Below are positions 8,722-19,268 of a stretch of 64,000 bases of DNA, piece by piece. The translations under genes were made by a program, and so were the position numbers. Within the stretch, counting starts at the first letter, position 1. Each line of letters opens with the position of its first letter. Source of the stretch: Mycobacterium sp. URHD0025. GTDB lineage: Bacteria > Actinomycetota > Actinomycetes > Mycobacteriales > Mycobacteriaceae. Under the pieces are notes generated by a model that did no database searches, was not told where the DNA came from, and was given only the letters and a program-made list of their open reading frames with translations. The stretch is taken from positions 312,259 to 376,258 of the forward strand of contig NZ_AUEQ01000010.1 in assembly GCF_000426065.1 (NCBI RefSeq), read 5' to 3'.

Positions 8722-9489
8722 ATGCCGCTGACACTCAATGCCTACCCAGACGTCGTCACTCGGGACGAGTGGCTCGAGGCGCGCAAGAAGCTACTGGCCG
8801 CCGAGCGTGAGGTGACGCACCTGCGCGATGCGGTCAACGCCCAACGGCGCCGGCTACCGATGGTGAAGGTGGAGAAGGACTACACGTTCGAAGGGCCGGA
8901 TGGCGAAGTGAGACTCGTCGACCTGTTCGAGGGACGCAGCCAGCTCTACATCCACCACTTCATGTGGATCGATGCGATCGACCAGGGTTGTCCCAGCTGC
9001 ACCGCTGCGGCCGATCTCACCTTCACCGCACAGGACCGAGAACTGTTGCACGGCAAGGGCGTTACGTTCGCCTGTATCTCCCGTGCGCCCTACGCCAGCA
9101 TCGCGGCGTACCGCGACGCGCATGGTTGGACGTTTCCGTGGTACTCGTCACGCGATGGCGATTTCACCTACGACTTCCACGTGACGCTCGATCCGGCTCG
9201 GGCGCCGATCGAATACAACTACCAGTCCGTCGACGAGCTCCACGATGCCGGTTTCGCCGACGAAGACCTCCGCGGCGACTGGCCGGGTGCCAGTGTCTTC
9301 CTGCGCCGGGGCGACGAGGTCTTCCACACCTACTCGGCCTTCGCCCGCGGCCTGGACCACACCGCCGTGGGCTACCCGTTCCTCGATCTCACCCCGTATG
9401 GGCGGCAAGAACCGTGGGAGGACTCGCCGGCCGGGTGGCCGCAGGGTGGGGCAGTGGTCGGCAGGCCGGTAGGGGATGCCGACGATTAG
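8722..9489 (+). CDS. DUF899 thioredoxin-like dithiol protein
   Basis: The 255-residue protein belongs to the DUF899 family, predicted dithiol-disulfide oxidoreductases with a thioredoxin fold. A CPSC redox motif lies at residues 90-93, after a predicted beta strand (QLYIHHFMW) as in thioredoxins. The conserved WTFPWYSS and DFTYDFHVT segments and the C-terminal HTYSAFARGLD are family signatures. The ATG at 8722 follows AAGGAG (8711-8716) and is better than an upstream ATG at 8665, which lies before the promoter-like palindrome. No signal peptide is visible, so it is cytoplasmic. Electron donor and substrate are unknown. It starts the block that interrupts the H37Rv order here. Confidence 0.85.
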   Translation: MPLTLNAYPDVVTRDEWLEARKKLLAAEREVTHLRDAVNAQRRRLPMVKVEKDYTFEGPDGEVRLVDLFEGRSQLYIHHFMWIDAIDQGCPSCTAAADLTFTAQDRELLHGKGVTFACISRAPYASIAAYRDAHGWTFPWYSSRDGDFTYDFHVTLDPARAPIEYNYQSVDELHDAGFADEDLRGDWPGASVFLRRGDEVFHTYSAFARGLDHTAVGYPFLDLTPYGRQEPWEDSPAGWPQGGAVVGRPVGDADD

Positions 9490-9550
9490 TGATCATTGCG
9501 ATCGAAACTATCGACCCGCGTCTAAGTGCCTGGCACAGTAATCAATCGAC

Positions 9551-9621
9551 GCGGGTGTGGCTGAGTGGCTAGGCACCGGCCTGCAAAGCCGTTTACACGG
9601 GTTCGAATCCCGTCACTCGCT
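9551..9621 (+). tRNA. tRNA-Cys (anticodon GCA)
   Basis: A 71-nt cloverleaf can be folded by eye. The acceptor GCGGGTG (9551-9557) pairs with CACTCGC (9614-9620), with one G-T. The D stem is GCT/GGC. The anticodon loop CTGCAAA (9581-9587) has GCA at 9583-9585. The T loop is TTCGAAT within GGGTTCGAATCCC. The discriminator is U (9621), as in tRNA-Cys. CCA is not encoded. The outermost anticodon-stem pair (9576/9592) is C-U, a mismatch where A-U is usual. Confidence 0.93.
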
Positions 9622-9629
9622 CGGGCGTC

Positions 9630-9662
9630 GGAGCCCCCTGTGGAGATTCTGCAGGGGGCTCC
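9630..9662. terminator. Bidirectional hairpin between tRNA-Cys and the lectin gene
   Basis: The arms GGAGCCCCCTG (9630-9640) and CAGGGGGCTCC (9652-9662) are perfectly complementary over 11 bp with an 11-base loop. The hairpin lies just after tRNA-Cys on the plus strand and 21 bases after the lectin stop on the minus strand, so it can end both transcripts. Confidence 0.7.
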
Positions 9663-9683
9663 GTCATGTGGCTGAACTGACCG

Positions 9684-10574
9684 TCACCAACCATGGCCGA
9701 TCTTGGTGCCTGACCTCGGGTGCCAGCCGGTCGCACCGCTGGGATCGTGCTCACCGTTCCCCAGGTACTTGTACCAGTACAAGTCGCCGTTGGGCTCGAC
9801 GGCGTACAACGCGACGCCGAAGCCGCCCTGATCGTCGGGCCCACCGACGATGCGGGTGAACCGGTCCCAGCCGCGGCCGATGATGTTGCGCGAGTTGGCG
9901 TGCCATCCGGTGCCTCCGCTCGGATCGTTGGTGCCGTCACCGGTATAGCGGTACCAGCGCAGGTCGCCGTTCTGCTCGACGCCCAACAGCACGCTGGAGG
10001 CCGCGGTCAGAATCTTGAAGTTGTGCCAGCCGTTCCCGATGGTGTTGCCGGAGTTGGCGGCCCAGCCGGTATTGCCCGACCGGTCTTCTTTTCCGTCGCC
10101 GACATACCGGTACCACCGCAGGTTGCCATTGGGCTCTACGCCGTAAAGCGTGCTCGCCGGGTCATTGGACGTGCGGCCTGCCTTCGGTGTGCACACCAGG
10201 CTGACGAACCCCTGCCAGCCGTTACCGATTACGTTCTGTGAGTTGGCATCCCACCCGCGCGATCCGGCGCGGTCCTCGATGCCGTCGCCGGCCGTGTATC
10301 GATACCAGCGCAGATCGCCGTCGGGTTCGACCCCGAACAATATCCCGTCGCCACCACCGCAGAAGAACTTGAACCCGGCCCAACCATTACCGATCGTGTT
10401 GCGTGAGTTGGCAGCCCAATCGGTCGGGTTCTCGCCGTTCCGACCGGCACCGTCGTAGCGATACCAGCGCAGGTCTCCGTTGGCTTCAACGCCATAGAGT
10501 TCACCGACCCTGGGTAGCCCGCTATCGACGGGCACGGTTCCCGCGCCTCCACACGTCAGATGTTTGAAAGTCAT
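9684..10574 (-). CDS. Tachylectin-like five-repeat beta-propeller lectin
   Basis: The 296-residue protein consists of five tandem repeats of about 50-60 residues. Each contains a (L/V)GVE-NGDLRWYRY-like strand pair followed by W--NS---IGNGW. The five WYRY/WYKY cores (DLRWYRYDGAG, DLRWYRYTAGDG, NLRWYRYVGDG, DLRWYRYTGDG, DLYWYKYLGNG) make a five-bladed propeller of the tachylectin-2 type, a family that binds N-acetyl sugars. There is no signal peptide or transmembrane helix, so the product is cytoplasmic or leaves by another route. The ATG at 10574 follows GAGGAG and is preferred to the longer frame from 10604. It lies convergent to and right beside tRNA-Cys, a frequent integration site, and its repeat content is unusual for mycobacteria. 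Confidence 0.85.
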   Translation of the reverse strand: MTFKHLTCGGAGTVPVDSGLPRVGELYGVEANGDLRWYRYDGAGRNGENPTDWAANSRNTIGNGWAGFKFFCGGGDGILFGVEPDGDLRWYRYTAGDGIEDRAGSRGWDANSQNVIGNGWQGFVSLVCTPKAGRTSNDPASTLYGVEPNGNLRWYRYVGDGKEDRSGNTGWAANSGNTIGNGWHNFKILTAASSVLLGVEQNGDLRWYRYTGDGTNDPSGGTGWHANSRNIIGRGWDRFTRIVGGPDDQGGFGVALYAVEPNGDLYWYKYLGNGEHDPSGATGWHPRSGTKIGHGW

Positions 10575-10638
10575 GGTGCACTCCTCAGCGTCTCGACAGG
10601 ACAATCGACCTCAGCGTGCGCCGGCCTCGCCGGACGCC

Positions 10639-10655
10639 GTAGCGTAGTGCGCTAC
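10639..10655. promoter_or_regulatory. Perfect dyad between the lectin and thioesterase genes
   Basis: GTAGCG (10639-10644) and CGCTAC (10650-10655) are perfect inverted arms separated by TAGTG. The dyad lies in the 154-bp divergent intergenic region and could be a regulator site or a small hairpin. No -10 was assigned with confidence. Confidence 0.3.
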
Positions 10656-10728
10656 CTGTGTTACCGGTCGATGCCCGTCACACGGACCCCGTCGCAAACA
10701 GCTGGACACCGCATCGAATAATGCAGCG

Positions 10729-11583
10729 GTGCCCATGCTGCCCCTTGCCGACGTCCTGTCCACGCTCGAACTCGTGGAGTCGGGTGACGGCATTTTCGTC
10801 GCCGAGCAGCGGGACAACGCCAGCCATCACATCGTGGGCGGGCACATCGCTGCCCAGGCGCTCATGGCGGCCAGCCGCACCGTCGACGGCAGATTGCCCC
10901 ACAGCCTGCACGTTTATCTGCTGCGGGCCGGCGACGCCCGGTATCCGGTGCACATGGAGGTGACCAAGCTGCGCGACGGCGGATCGCTGTCCACCCGCCG
11001 GGTGATCGGCCGTCAGGGCGACGAGGTGTTGCTGGAAGCGCTCGTCTCGTTCAGCGTCCCGATGGACGCCGCGGACTACCAGCAACCCAGACCCGCGGTG
11101 CCCGACCCCGAGACCCTGCCGCCGGTCGAAGAACAGTTGCAGGCGTTCGCCGATGAGGCCGGCGGATACTGGGTGAACCCGCAGTGGATCGAGCGCCGAT
11201 ACATCGACCCGCCTCCTCGGCTGGCGATCGACCTGCCGGAGCCGCCGGAGCGCACCCGGATGTGGTGGCGCCCCGCCGAACCCGTCACCGATGATCCGAT
11301 CGTCAACAGCTGTCTGCTGACCTACTTCTCGGGCACCGCGTTGCTGGACGCCACGGTGACGATGCGGCGTGCCACCCAGGTCACGGTCTTCTCGGCGTTG
11401 ATCGACCTCGCCATCTGGTTCCACCGCCCGGCCGATCTGACGGATTGGGTTCTGTCCGACCAGGTTTCACCCAGTGGCATCAACGGGCGCGGCCTGGCCA
11501 GCGCCACCGTCTACAACCGGTCAGGTCAACTCGCCTGCTCGGCGACCCAGGAGGTGTACTTCGGCCGCGCGCGCCGCGATTGA
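10729..11583 (+). CDS. Acyl-CoA thioesterase II (TesB family)
   Basis: The 284-residue protein has the double hot-dog architecture of TesB-type thioesterases, which hydrolyse acyl-CoA to free fatty acid and CoA. The N-terminal hot dog carries GGHIAAQALMAASRTV and LPHSLHVYLLRAGD. The C-terminal one carries LLTYFSGTALLDAT and SALIDLAIWFHRP. The polar residues around D--T--Q expected for the TesB active site lie in the second half. The start is the GTG at 10729 or the ATG at 10735. Two tesB genes are known in M. tuberculosis (tesB1 Rv1618, tesB2 Rv2605c). Which one this represents is not clear, so no symbol is given. Confidence 0.88.
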   Translation: MPMLPLADVLSTLELVESGDGIFVAEQRDNASHHIVGGHIAAQALMAASRTVDGRLPHSLHVYLLRAGDARYPVHMEVTKLRDGGSLSTRRVIGRQGDEVLLEALVSFSVPMDAADYQQPRPAVPDPETLPPVEEQLQAFADEAGGYWVNPQWIERRYIDPPPRLAIDLPEPPERTRMWWRPAEPVTDDPIVNSCLLTYFSGTALLDATVTMRRATQVTVFSALIDLAIWFHRPADLTDWVLSDQVSPSGINGRGLASATVYNRSGQLACSATQEVYFGRARRD

Positions 11584-11584
11584 C

Positions 11585-13123
11585 TCACCGGGTCGACTTG
11601 ACCACCTGAGCGAAGTTGAACTGCCAGCGTTCGACGATGTGGAAGCCCATGCTTTCGGGTACCTGATAGGCCGGAGCACGGTCCAACCGCGGCCCCGGCT
11701 GAAGCTTTGGTCCGCTCTGTCGGCTCGGCACCGAAGGGTCGCGTTCCGACACCGTCCACAACACCGTGCAGCGGCGCACCTGGTCGGCGACGCCCCAGAT
11801 CCCGAGGTGTTGGTCCCACAACCGATTCCGCTGCGCCGCCGGGGTGCCGCGACCGGGATCGACAAGGTCGGCGTACGCGGCCGGACGGGCGGCGGTGATG
11901 GGCCGGATGGGGCCCGGCTTCCACGAGGTGGTGTTGTCGAAGATCACGCAGTCGCCAGGGGACGAGTGGGCCGAGATGACGTCCGCCACCTGGCTGAAGT
12001 CCATGCCTTCCTTGGCGTACGGGCCGCGTTGCACCGTGATGTAGTTCGGTGTCGCGGCCAAGGCGAACACCGCCAATGCCGTGGTGATCCATTCCCGGCT
12101 GCGGGCCACCGCGACCACGCTGACTGCCAGCAGCAGTGCCATCGCCGGTGCGGTGAAACAGAGGTAGCGCGGATAGTAAAGCGGTTGGGAAACGGCCGAA
12201 TACACCAAAAGTACCGCGGTCGGTGCGAGCACCCACACCGCGGCGACGACGACGAGCCGCCGGGTGCCGGCATCGGTCGGCCGTAGCCGACTCACCAGCA
12301 GAGGTGCGCTCAGCACGGCTGCGGCCAGTAGCGCGAAGGCCACGCTGTGGTCGAAATACTGCTCCATGACGACTTCGCCGACCGTATGTAGGCCCAGTGG
12401 TGAGATCCAGCCGACCTGGAAGCTCTGCGAACGGCACCACGAGATGAAGGGAACCACGATCAGGACGGCGGCCGCGGTGACCACAGCCCAGCCGGCTCTG
12501 CCGCGACGGCGGTCGCAGAGCATCATGACGGCCACGGCATGTGGGATCACCATGAGCACCACGAAGATGTTCAGCACGGTCGAAATCACCAGTAGCGCAC
12601 CGTATGACACCCACAGCGCGGTGCGATCGCGCCGGATCACGGAGATGAGCAGAACAGTCAGCCACACCGCTGCCAGCGTCGACCACGAATAGGAACGGGC
12701 CTCGATGCCGGCCCAGGTGATCCTGGGCAGCATCGCGAAAATGACTCCCGCACAGACCGATACCGTCCGACTGCCGAACTGCCGGCCGAGAATGACCACT
12801 CCGCCCGCCGCGCCCCCGACCGCAAGACAGCTGGAGAACCGGGACCAGAATTCTGTTGCGGGGAAAACAGCGAACCAGCCGTGCATGCCGAGGTAGTACA
12901 GGCCGTGCACGGCGTCGATGTGGCCGATCAGGTCCCAGAGCTGGGAAACCGATCGGGTTGCCGCCGATATGGTGGCGGCCTCGTCGAACCACAGTGAGGG
13001 CCGGGCAGCCCCTGCTGCGCTCAGCACGATGGCGAACGCGGCCACCGCCAGGGCGTCGAATCGGCTGTCTCGATCGAGGCGCCGGTCCGCGCCGTCGGCG
13101 CGCTCATTCAGCGATAGATCCAC
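11585..13123 (-). CDS. GT-C membrane mannosyltransferase, Rv1635c/CapA-like
   Basis: The 512-residue protein has about ten hydrophobic helices and, in the first extracytoplasmic loop, FDEA with D47-E48. This is the acidic pair of GT-C enzymes that use polyprenyl-phosphate sugars. The C-terminal third is soluble and probably faces the periplasm. Its position between the Rv1634-like exporter and the Rv1636-like stress protein, on the opposite strand, matches Rv1635c. That enzyme adds the first mannose cap to the arabinan ends of lipoarabinomannan from polyprenyl phosphomannose. Orthology is inferred from synteny and architecture. The start is the GTG at 13123 (VDLSLNERADG). Confidence 0.8.
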   Translation of the reverse strand: MDLSLNERADGADRRLDRDSRFDALAVAAFAIVLSAAGAARPSLWFDEAATISAATRSVSQLWDLIGHIDAVHGLYYLGMHGWFAVFPATEFWSRFSSCLAVGGAAGGVVILGRQFGSRTVSVCAGVIFAMLPRITWAGIEARSYSWSTLAAVWLTVLLISVIRRDRTALWVSYGALLVISTVLNIFVVLMVIPHAVAVMMLCDRRRGRAGWAVVTAAAVLIVVPFISWCRSQSFQVGWISPLGLHTVGEVVMEQYFDHSVAFALLAAAVLSAPLLVSRLRPTDAGTRRLVVVAAVWVLAPTAVLLVYSAVSQPLYYPRYLCFTAPAMALLLAVSVVAVARSREWITTALAVFALAATPNYITVQRGPYAKEGMDFSQVADVISAHSSPGDCVIFDNTTSWKPGPIRPITAARPAAYADLVDPGRGTPAAQRNRLWDQHLGIWGVADQVRRCTVLWTVSERDPSVPSRQSGPKLQPGPRLDRAPAYQVPESMGFHIVERWQFNFAQVVKSTR

Positions 13124-13491
13124 GTCAGCGACCGTGTCACCCCCTCAACCGATGCCAAAGATTAACCTGAGGCACCCGACTCGCTCTCTCCGACAGTGTT
13201 ATTGCCCAGCTACTGCCCGCTGTGTCGATCGGCGCACCGGTAGATGAGCTGGATCACTACAGTGGTGAATCGTCCTGGCGGCAACCCCGATTCGATCCGC
13301 GTCGACTACGTCACGGTCGGCACCGATTTTGTGGTTCCGAGGGTTAACATCAGGGCCGAATCGCCGTTCCGGGACCGAAAAATGGGTTCAGTGGTCGGCT
13401 GTCCAAGTGGGTGTCGTGATTCGCCCCCCTGGTCAGCGGACGACGGGTTACTGTCTCGGGTGGCGTTGCAACTGACAGTGGGAGGGTATTG
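13124..13491. other. Divergent intergenic region, no gene seen
   Basis: These 368 bases separate the mannosyltransferase from the stress-protein gene. A frame from 13244 to 13492 is open, but it lacks a ribosome site and mycobacterial codon bias and shares its end with the stress-gene start. Promoters for both genes should be here. TTACTG near 13448 is a possible -10 but was not convincing. GGAGGG at 13481-13486 is the stress-gene ribosome site. Confidence 0.5.
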
Positions 13492-13935
13492 ATGAGCGCG
13501 TATCGAACCGTGGTGGTCGGCACGGACGGATCTGATTCGTCATTGCGTGCAGTCGACCGCGCCGGTCAGATTGCCGCCGGCTCGAATGCCAAGCTGATCG
13601 TGGCGACCGCCTACTTCCCCCAGAGCGAAGATCAGCGTGCCGCTGATGTGCTCAAGGACGAGGGCTACAAGATGGCAGGCAATGCGCCGATCTACGCCAT
13701 CCTCCGCGAGGCGACCGACCGTGCGAAGGCTGCCGGCGCCACCGAGATCGAAGAGCGGCCGGTTGTCGGCGCTCCGGTCGATGCGCTCGTGGAGCTGGCC
13801 GAGGATGTCAACGCGGATCTTCTGGTGGTCGGCAACGTGGGCCTGAGCACCATTGCCGGACGCCTGCTGGGCTCGGTGCCCGCGAACGTGGCACGCCGGT
13901 CCAAGACCGACGTGCTCATCGTCCACACCAGCTGA
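13492..13935 (+). CDS. Universal stress protein, Rv1636-like
   Basis: The single-domain USP has 147 residues. The N-terminal strand YRTVVVGTDGSDSS is followed by the nucleotide-binding loop GNVGLSTIAGRLLGSVPANV near the C-terminus, corresponding to the G-2x-G-9x-G(S/T) ATP motif. It ends TDVLIVHTS. The syntenic M. tuberculosis protein Rv1636 and its M. smegmatis counterpart bind cAMP. By that analogy this could buffer cAMP, which fits the class III cyclase encoded at 36.5 kb. The ATG at 13492 follows GGAGGG at a good distance. The TTG three bases earlier is unlikely. Confidence 0.93.
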   Translation: MSAYRTVVVGTDGSDSSLRAVDRAGQIAAGSNAKLIVATAYFPQSEDQRAADVLKDEGYKMAGNAPIYAILREATDRAKAAGATEIEERPVVGAPVDALVELAEDVNADLLVVGNVGLSTIAGRLLGSVPANVARRSKTDVLIVHTS

Positions 13936-13953
13936 GCCGAACAGGCTGACCGA

Positions 13954-14637
13954 CTACCAACCGCGCTCGCGCCACTCTCCGAGATGGGGACGTTCGGCGC
14001 CGAGCGTGGTGTCATCGCCGTGGCCGGGGTAGACGACGGTGCGATCGTCGTAGACGTCGAACACCTTGGCGCTCACATCACCCAGTAGCCGTTCGAAATC
14101 ACCGGGTTGCCAGGTTTTGCCCACACCACCCGGGAACAGGCAGTCGCCGGTGAACAGGTGGGTCACCCCGTCCGGGGACTTGAGCGCCAGCGCGACCGAT
14201 CCCTCGGTGTGACCCTGCAGGTGGATCACGTCGAAGGTGAGCTCACCGATCCGCACGGTGTCCCCGTCGGCAAGGATCCGGTCCGGGGCGACGGGCAAAG
14301 GTCCGGCGTCGAGTTCGTGGGCGGCCGTGGGTGCCCCGGTGACCTTTGCCACAGACTCCAGTGCCTGCCAATGGTCGAAGTGCTGGTGGCTGGTGACGAT
14401 CAGCGACAGCTCGGGCGTCTGCTGGGCGATCAGGTCCAGCAGTACCTCGGCGTCGTTGGCGGCGTCGATGAGCAGGGTTTCACCGGTGGATGTGCAGGTC
14501 ACCAGGTAGGCGTTGTTGTCCATGGGGCCGACCGACACCTTGATGATCGAGGCATTCGGCAGGGTGCGCCGGGCGGCGGTCCCCGGCTCCTGGTGACCTG
14601 TGTACGTATCGTCCACCGCGATGTGAGGGCTGGTCAT
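13954..14637 (-). CDS. MBL-fold metallo-hydrolase, Rv1637c-like
   Basis: The 227-residue protein has the metallo-beta-lactamase fold. The zinc motif H-x-H-x-D-H is TSHQHFDHW, with H84, H86, D88 and H89. Later ligands are in LQGHTEGSVAL, FTGDCLFPGGVG and VYPGHGDDTTLG. The glyoxalase-II-like pattern suggests a thioester hydrolase or a related small-molecule hydrolase, but the substrate is not known. It occupies the Rv1637c position, divergent from uvrA. The ATG at 14637 gives MTSPHIAVDD. The upstream frame to 14847 would run through the uvrA promoter and is rejected. Confidence 0.9.
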   Translation of the reverse strand: MTSPHIAVDDTYTGHQEPGTAARRTLPNASIIKVSVGPMDNNAYLVTCTSTGETLLIDAANDAEVLLDLIAQQTPELSLIVTSHQHFDHWQALESVAKVTGAPTAAHELDAGPLPVAPDRILADGDTVRIGELTFDVIHLQGHTEGSVALALKSPDGVTHLFTGDCLFPGGVGKTWQPGDFERLLGDVSAKVFDVYDDRTVVYPGHGDDTTLGAERPHLGEWRERGW

Positions 14638-14655
14638 AGCGCCACCGTATCGGGC

Positions 14656-14678
14656 TTGTCGGTGGCCGCACATAGCAT
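14656..14678 (+). promoter_or_regulatory. RecA-independent (PafBC-type) damage promoter of uvrA
   Basis: TTGTCGGTG (14656-14664), eight bases, then TAGCAT (14673-14678) fits TTGTCRGTG-N8-TANNNT exactly. The predicted start at about 14684-14686 leaves a short leader of about 25 nt that contains the GGGAAAGGAAA ribosome site before the GTG at 14711. Confidence 0.8.
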
Positions 14679-14710
14679 GGGCGTGAAGTCTGTCGTGGGA
14701 AAGGAAACGC

Positions 14711-17605
<2,895 letters not shown>

Positions 17606-17621
17606 GTCCCATCCTTCACTG

Positions 17622-18791
17622 TCAGCGCTTGGACAGCGGCGAAGGGAACCGGGGGTTGGCGCGGGCGCCGGCCAGCCATTCGGTCAGCGCGTCGGCGCGC
17701 TGCTGCAATGCGCGAGTGCCGTCGCGCCCGATCTCTTCCAGCAGATGCACCCGGACGCGGCCGTCGGCGTCCTGACCCCAGCCACCCACGATCCGGCCGT
17801 TCCACCAGGCCGTGGGCCCGCCGTTGCCGTTGGTGTCGAACACCTGGGAACGATGATCGCCGAGATACCAGTCGCGGTCGAACCACCCCATCGTCGTGAC
17901 GTCCAGGCCCGGGAGCAGGGCCGCCCAGGGCTCGGCGTCCGGCTCGATGTCGAGATCGTCGGGCAGTACATAACCCACGGCGCCGGGAGCGCCTTCCAAA
18001 TCCACTTCGACGGCGCCGGTATCCCGCAAGGCGTGGCGGGCCCAGGTCAGGGTGTTGCCGAACCACCACTTGATGTCGGCGACGGTGGCCGGGCCGAACG
18101 TCCGTAGCCAGGTCCGCACGAGCTCGGTGCGCGCATGGTCCGGGTCGGCGGTCGGCACCGGCGCCCCGAGCCAGTCGGACGTGACCGTCCAGCGCGGCCG
18201 TGAGTTGTTCCAGCCACTGTCGTTGGGGCCGCGCACGATCTCACCCCGCACGCCGAGCACCGTCAAAACTCTTGGGGAAAGCGGTGTTTCGCCACCCCAG
18301 CGCTTTCCGGGCGCCGGATTGTGACTCCCGGCGAGTTCGGGTAGAGCGCTGCGCAATTGGGCCGCAGGCGTAGGTCCGTGTTCGCGTAGGTGGGCCAGTA
18401 CCGCCTGGCACGCCGTGTCCAGCCATTGGGCGCCGTCGGCGGCCACACCGGCCTTCTCCACATCGCCGATGAGCTTGCGCTGCTCGTTGCCGGCCACCCG
18501 GTCACTCGCGCCGGCCTGCACCAGCGGGAGGTCATCGGCGCGCACGATCCACAGTGTGCGCCGCATCGCGAGGTGTTTGAGCACGGTGCGCCGCTGGTAA
18601 AGCTCCTTGTCCAGATCGTCGATGGTGAAGCCGGGCAGGCGGGCGAACAGGGACAGGTAGGGGGTCGAGGGGTCAGTCGCATGCAGGCCGACGAAGGCGT
18701 GCGCCGTGTCGTCGATGGAGGATGCCGGTCGGCACAAGAAATGGCGTCGGGCCAGCCGGGCCCGGCGCTCGGCGGGTGTGAACGATCGCAC
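17622..18791 (-). CDS. AlkZ-like winged-helix protein (HTH_42 family)
   Basis: The 389-residue protein belongs to the HTH_42 superfamily, which includes the DNA glycosylases AlkZ and YcaQ (AlkX) that unhook interstrand crosslinks. Supporting segments are RRTLWIVRADDL, GPATVADIKWWFG, LLPGLDVTTMGWFDRDWYLGDH and GGPTAWWNGRIVGGW. In AlkZ/YcaQ the catalytic motif near the N-terminus is Q-x-Q or Q-x-D. The matching position here is H37-A-T39 in VGLHATDPSTPYLSLFARLPG, so the chemistry may differ. The start is the GTG at 18791, three bases after the stop of the next upstream gene. It converges on uvrA with a 16-bp gap. Glycosylase activity is not proven by sequence. Confidence 0.78.
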   Translation of the reverse strand: MRSFTPAERRARLARRHFLCRPASSIDDTAHAFVGLHATDPSTPYLSLFARLPGFTIDDLDKELYQRRTVLKHLAMRRTLWIVRADDLPLVQAGASDRVAGNEQRKLIGDVEKAGVAADGAQWLDTACQAVLAHLREHGPTPAAQLRSALPELAGSHNPAPGKRWGGETPLSPRVLTVLGVRGEIVRGPNDSGWNNSRPRWTVTSDWLGAPVPTADPDHARTELVRTWLRTFGPATVADIKWWFGNTLTWARHALRDTGAVEVDLEGAPGAVGYVLPDDLDIEPDAEPWAALLPGLDVTTMGWFDRDWYLGDHRSQVFDTNGNGGPTAWWNGRIVGGWGQDADGRVRVHLLEEIGRDGTRALQQRADALTEWLAGARANPRFPSPLSKR

Positions 18792-18794
18792 GGG

Positions 18795-19151
18795 TCAGGC
18801 GTCGTCCTGCTTGTCCATGGACTCACGGATCTGCCGCAAGCGTTCGGCCGCCGCCTTCTGGCGCTTCTCGTACTGCTCCTCGATGGAGCGGCCCTCAGGT
18901 GTCTCGGCGTCCAGTTCGGACGCTCCGAGCGCGGTGCCGTAGCGGGTCTCGATCTTCTCGCGGACCGCGTCGAAGGTCGGCACCCCGGCTGAGGTGTAGC
19001 CCGGGTCGGCCGGCCCGGAAATCGGTCCCGGGACGGGCCCCGGCGAAGAACCCGTGTCCGGAGCCGCGGGAACCACCTCGCCCTCGATGGTGGCGGGCTC
19101 CTCGGCTGCTGCGGATTCTTCGGATCGGTCCGGCTGCGATGGGTCCGTCAT
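18795..19151 (-). CDS. Small acidic hypothetical protein
   Basis: The 118-residue product begins MTDPSQPDRSEESAAAEEPA. A Pro/Gly/Ser-rich disordered half is followed by a charged helical C-terminus (EGRSIEEQYEKRQKAAAERL, then RQIRESMDKQ) that could form a coiled coil. There is no signal peptide, membrane segment or recognised domain. It is the first gene of a two-gene minus-strand unit with the AlkZ-like gene (3-bp gap). The function is unknown. The ATG at 19151 fits better than the longer frame to 19202. Confidence 0.65.
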   Translation of the reverse strand: MTDPSQPDRSEESAAAEEPATIEGEVVPAAPDTGSSPGPVPGPISGPADPGYTSAGVPTFDAVREKIETRYGTALGASELDAETPEGRSIEEQYEKRQKAAAERLRQIRESMDKQDDA

Positions 19152-19268
19152 GCACCTCACGTTACCTGCGGGAACCGACGTTTCTTGGGATCGGTAGCGC
19201 ATCGGCCCGCCAAGACTTCAGGACACGACGGAGCCATCGGGGCAACGCGAAACGAAGGGGAACATCCA

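Noticed and set aside
13244..13492. 82-residue plus-strand frame before the stress-protein gene
   Set aside because: No ribosome site and poor codon bias; likely promoter DNA.
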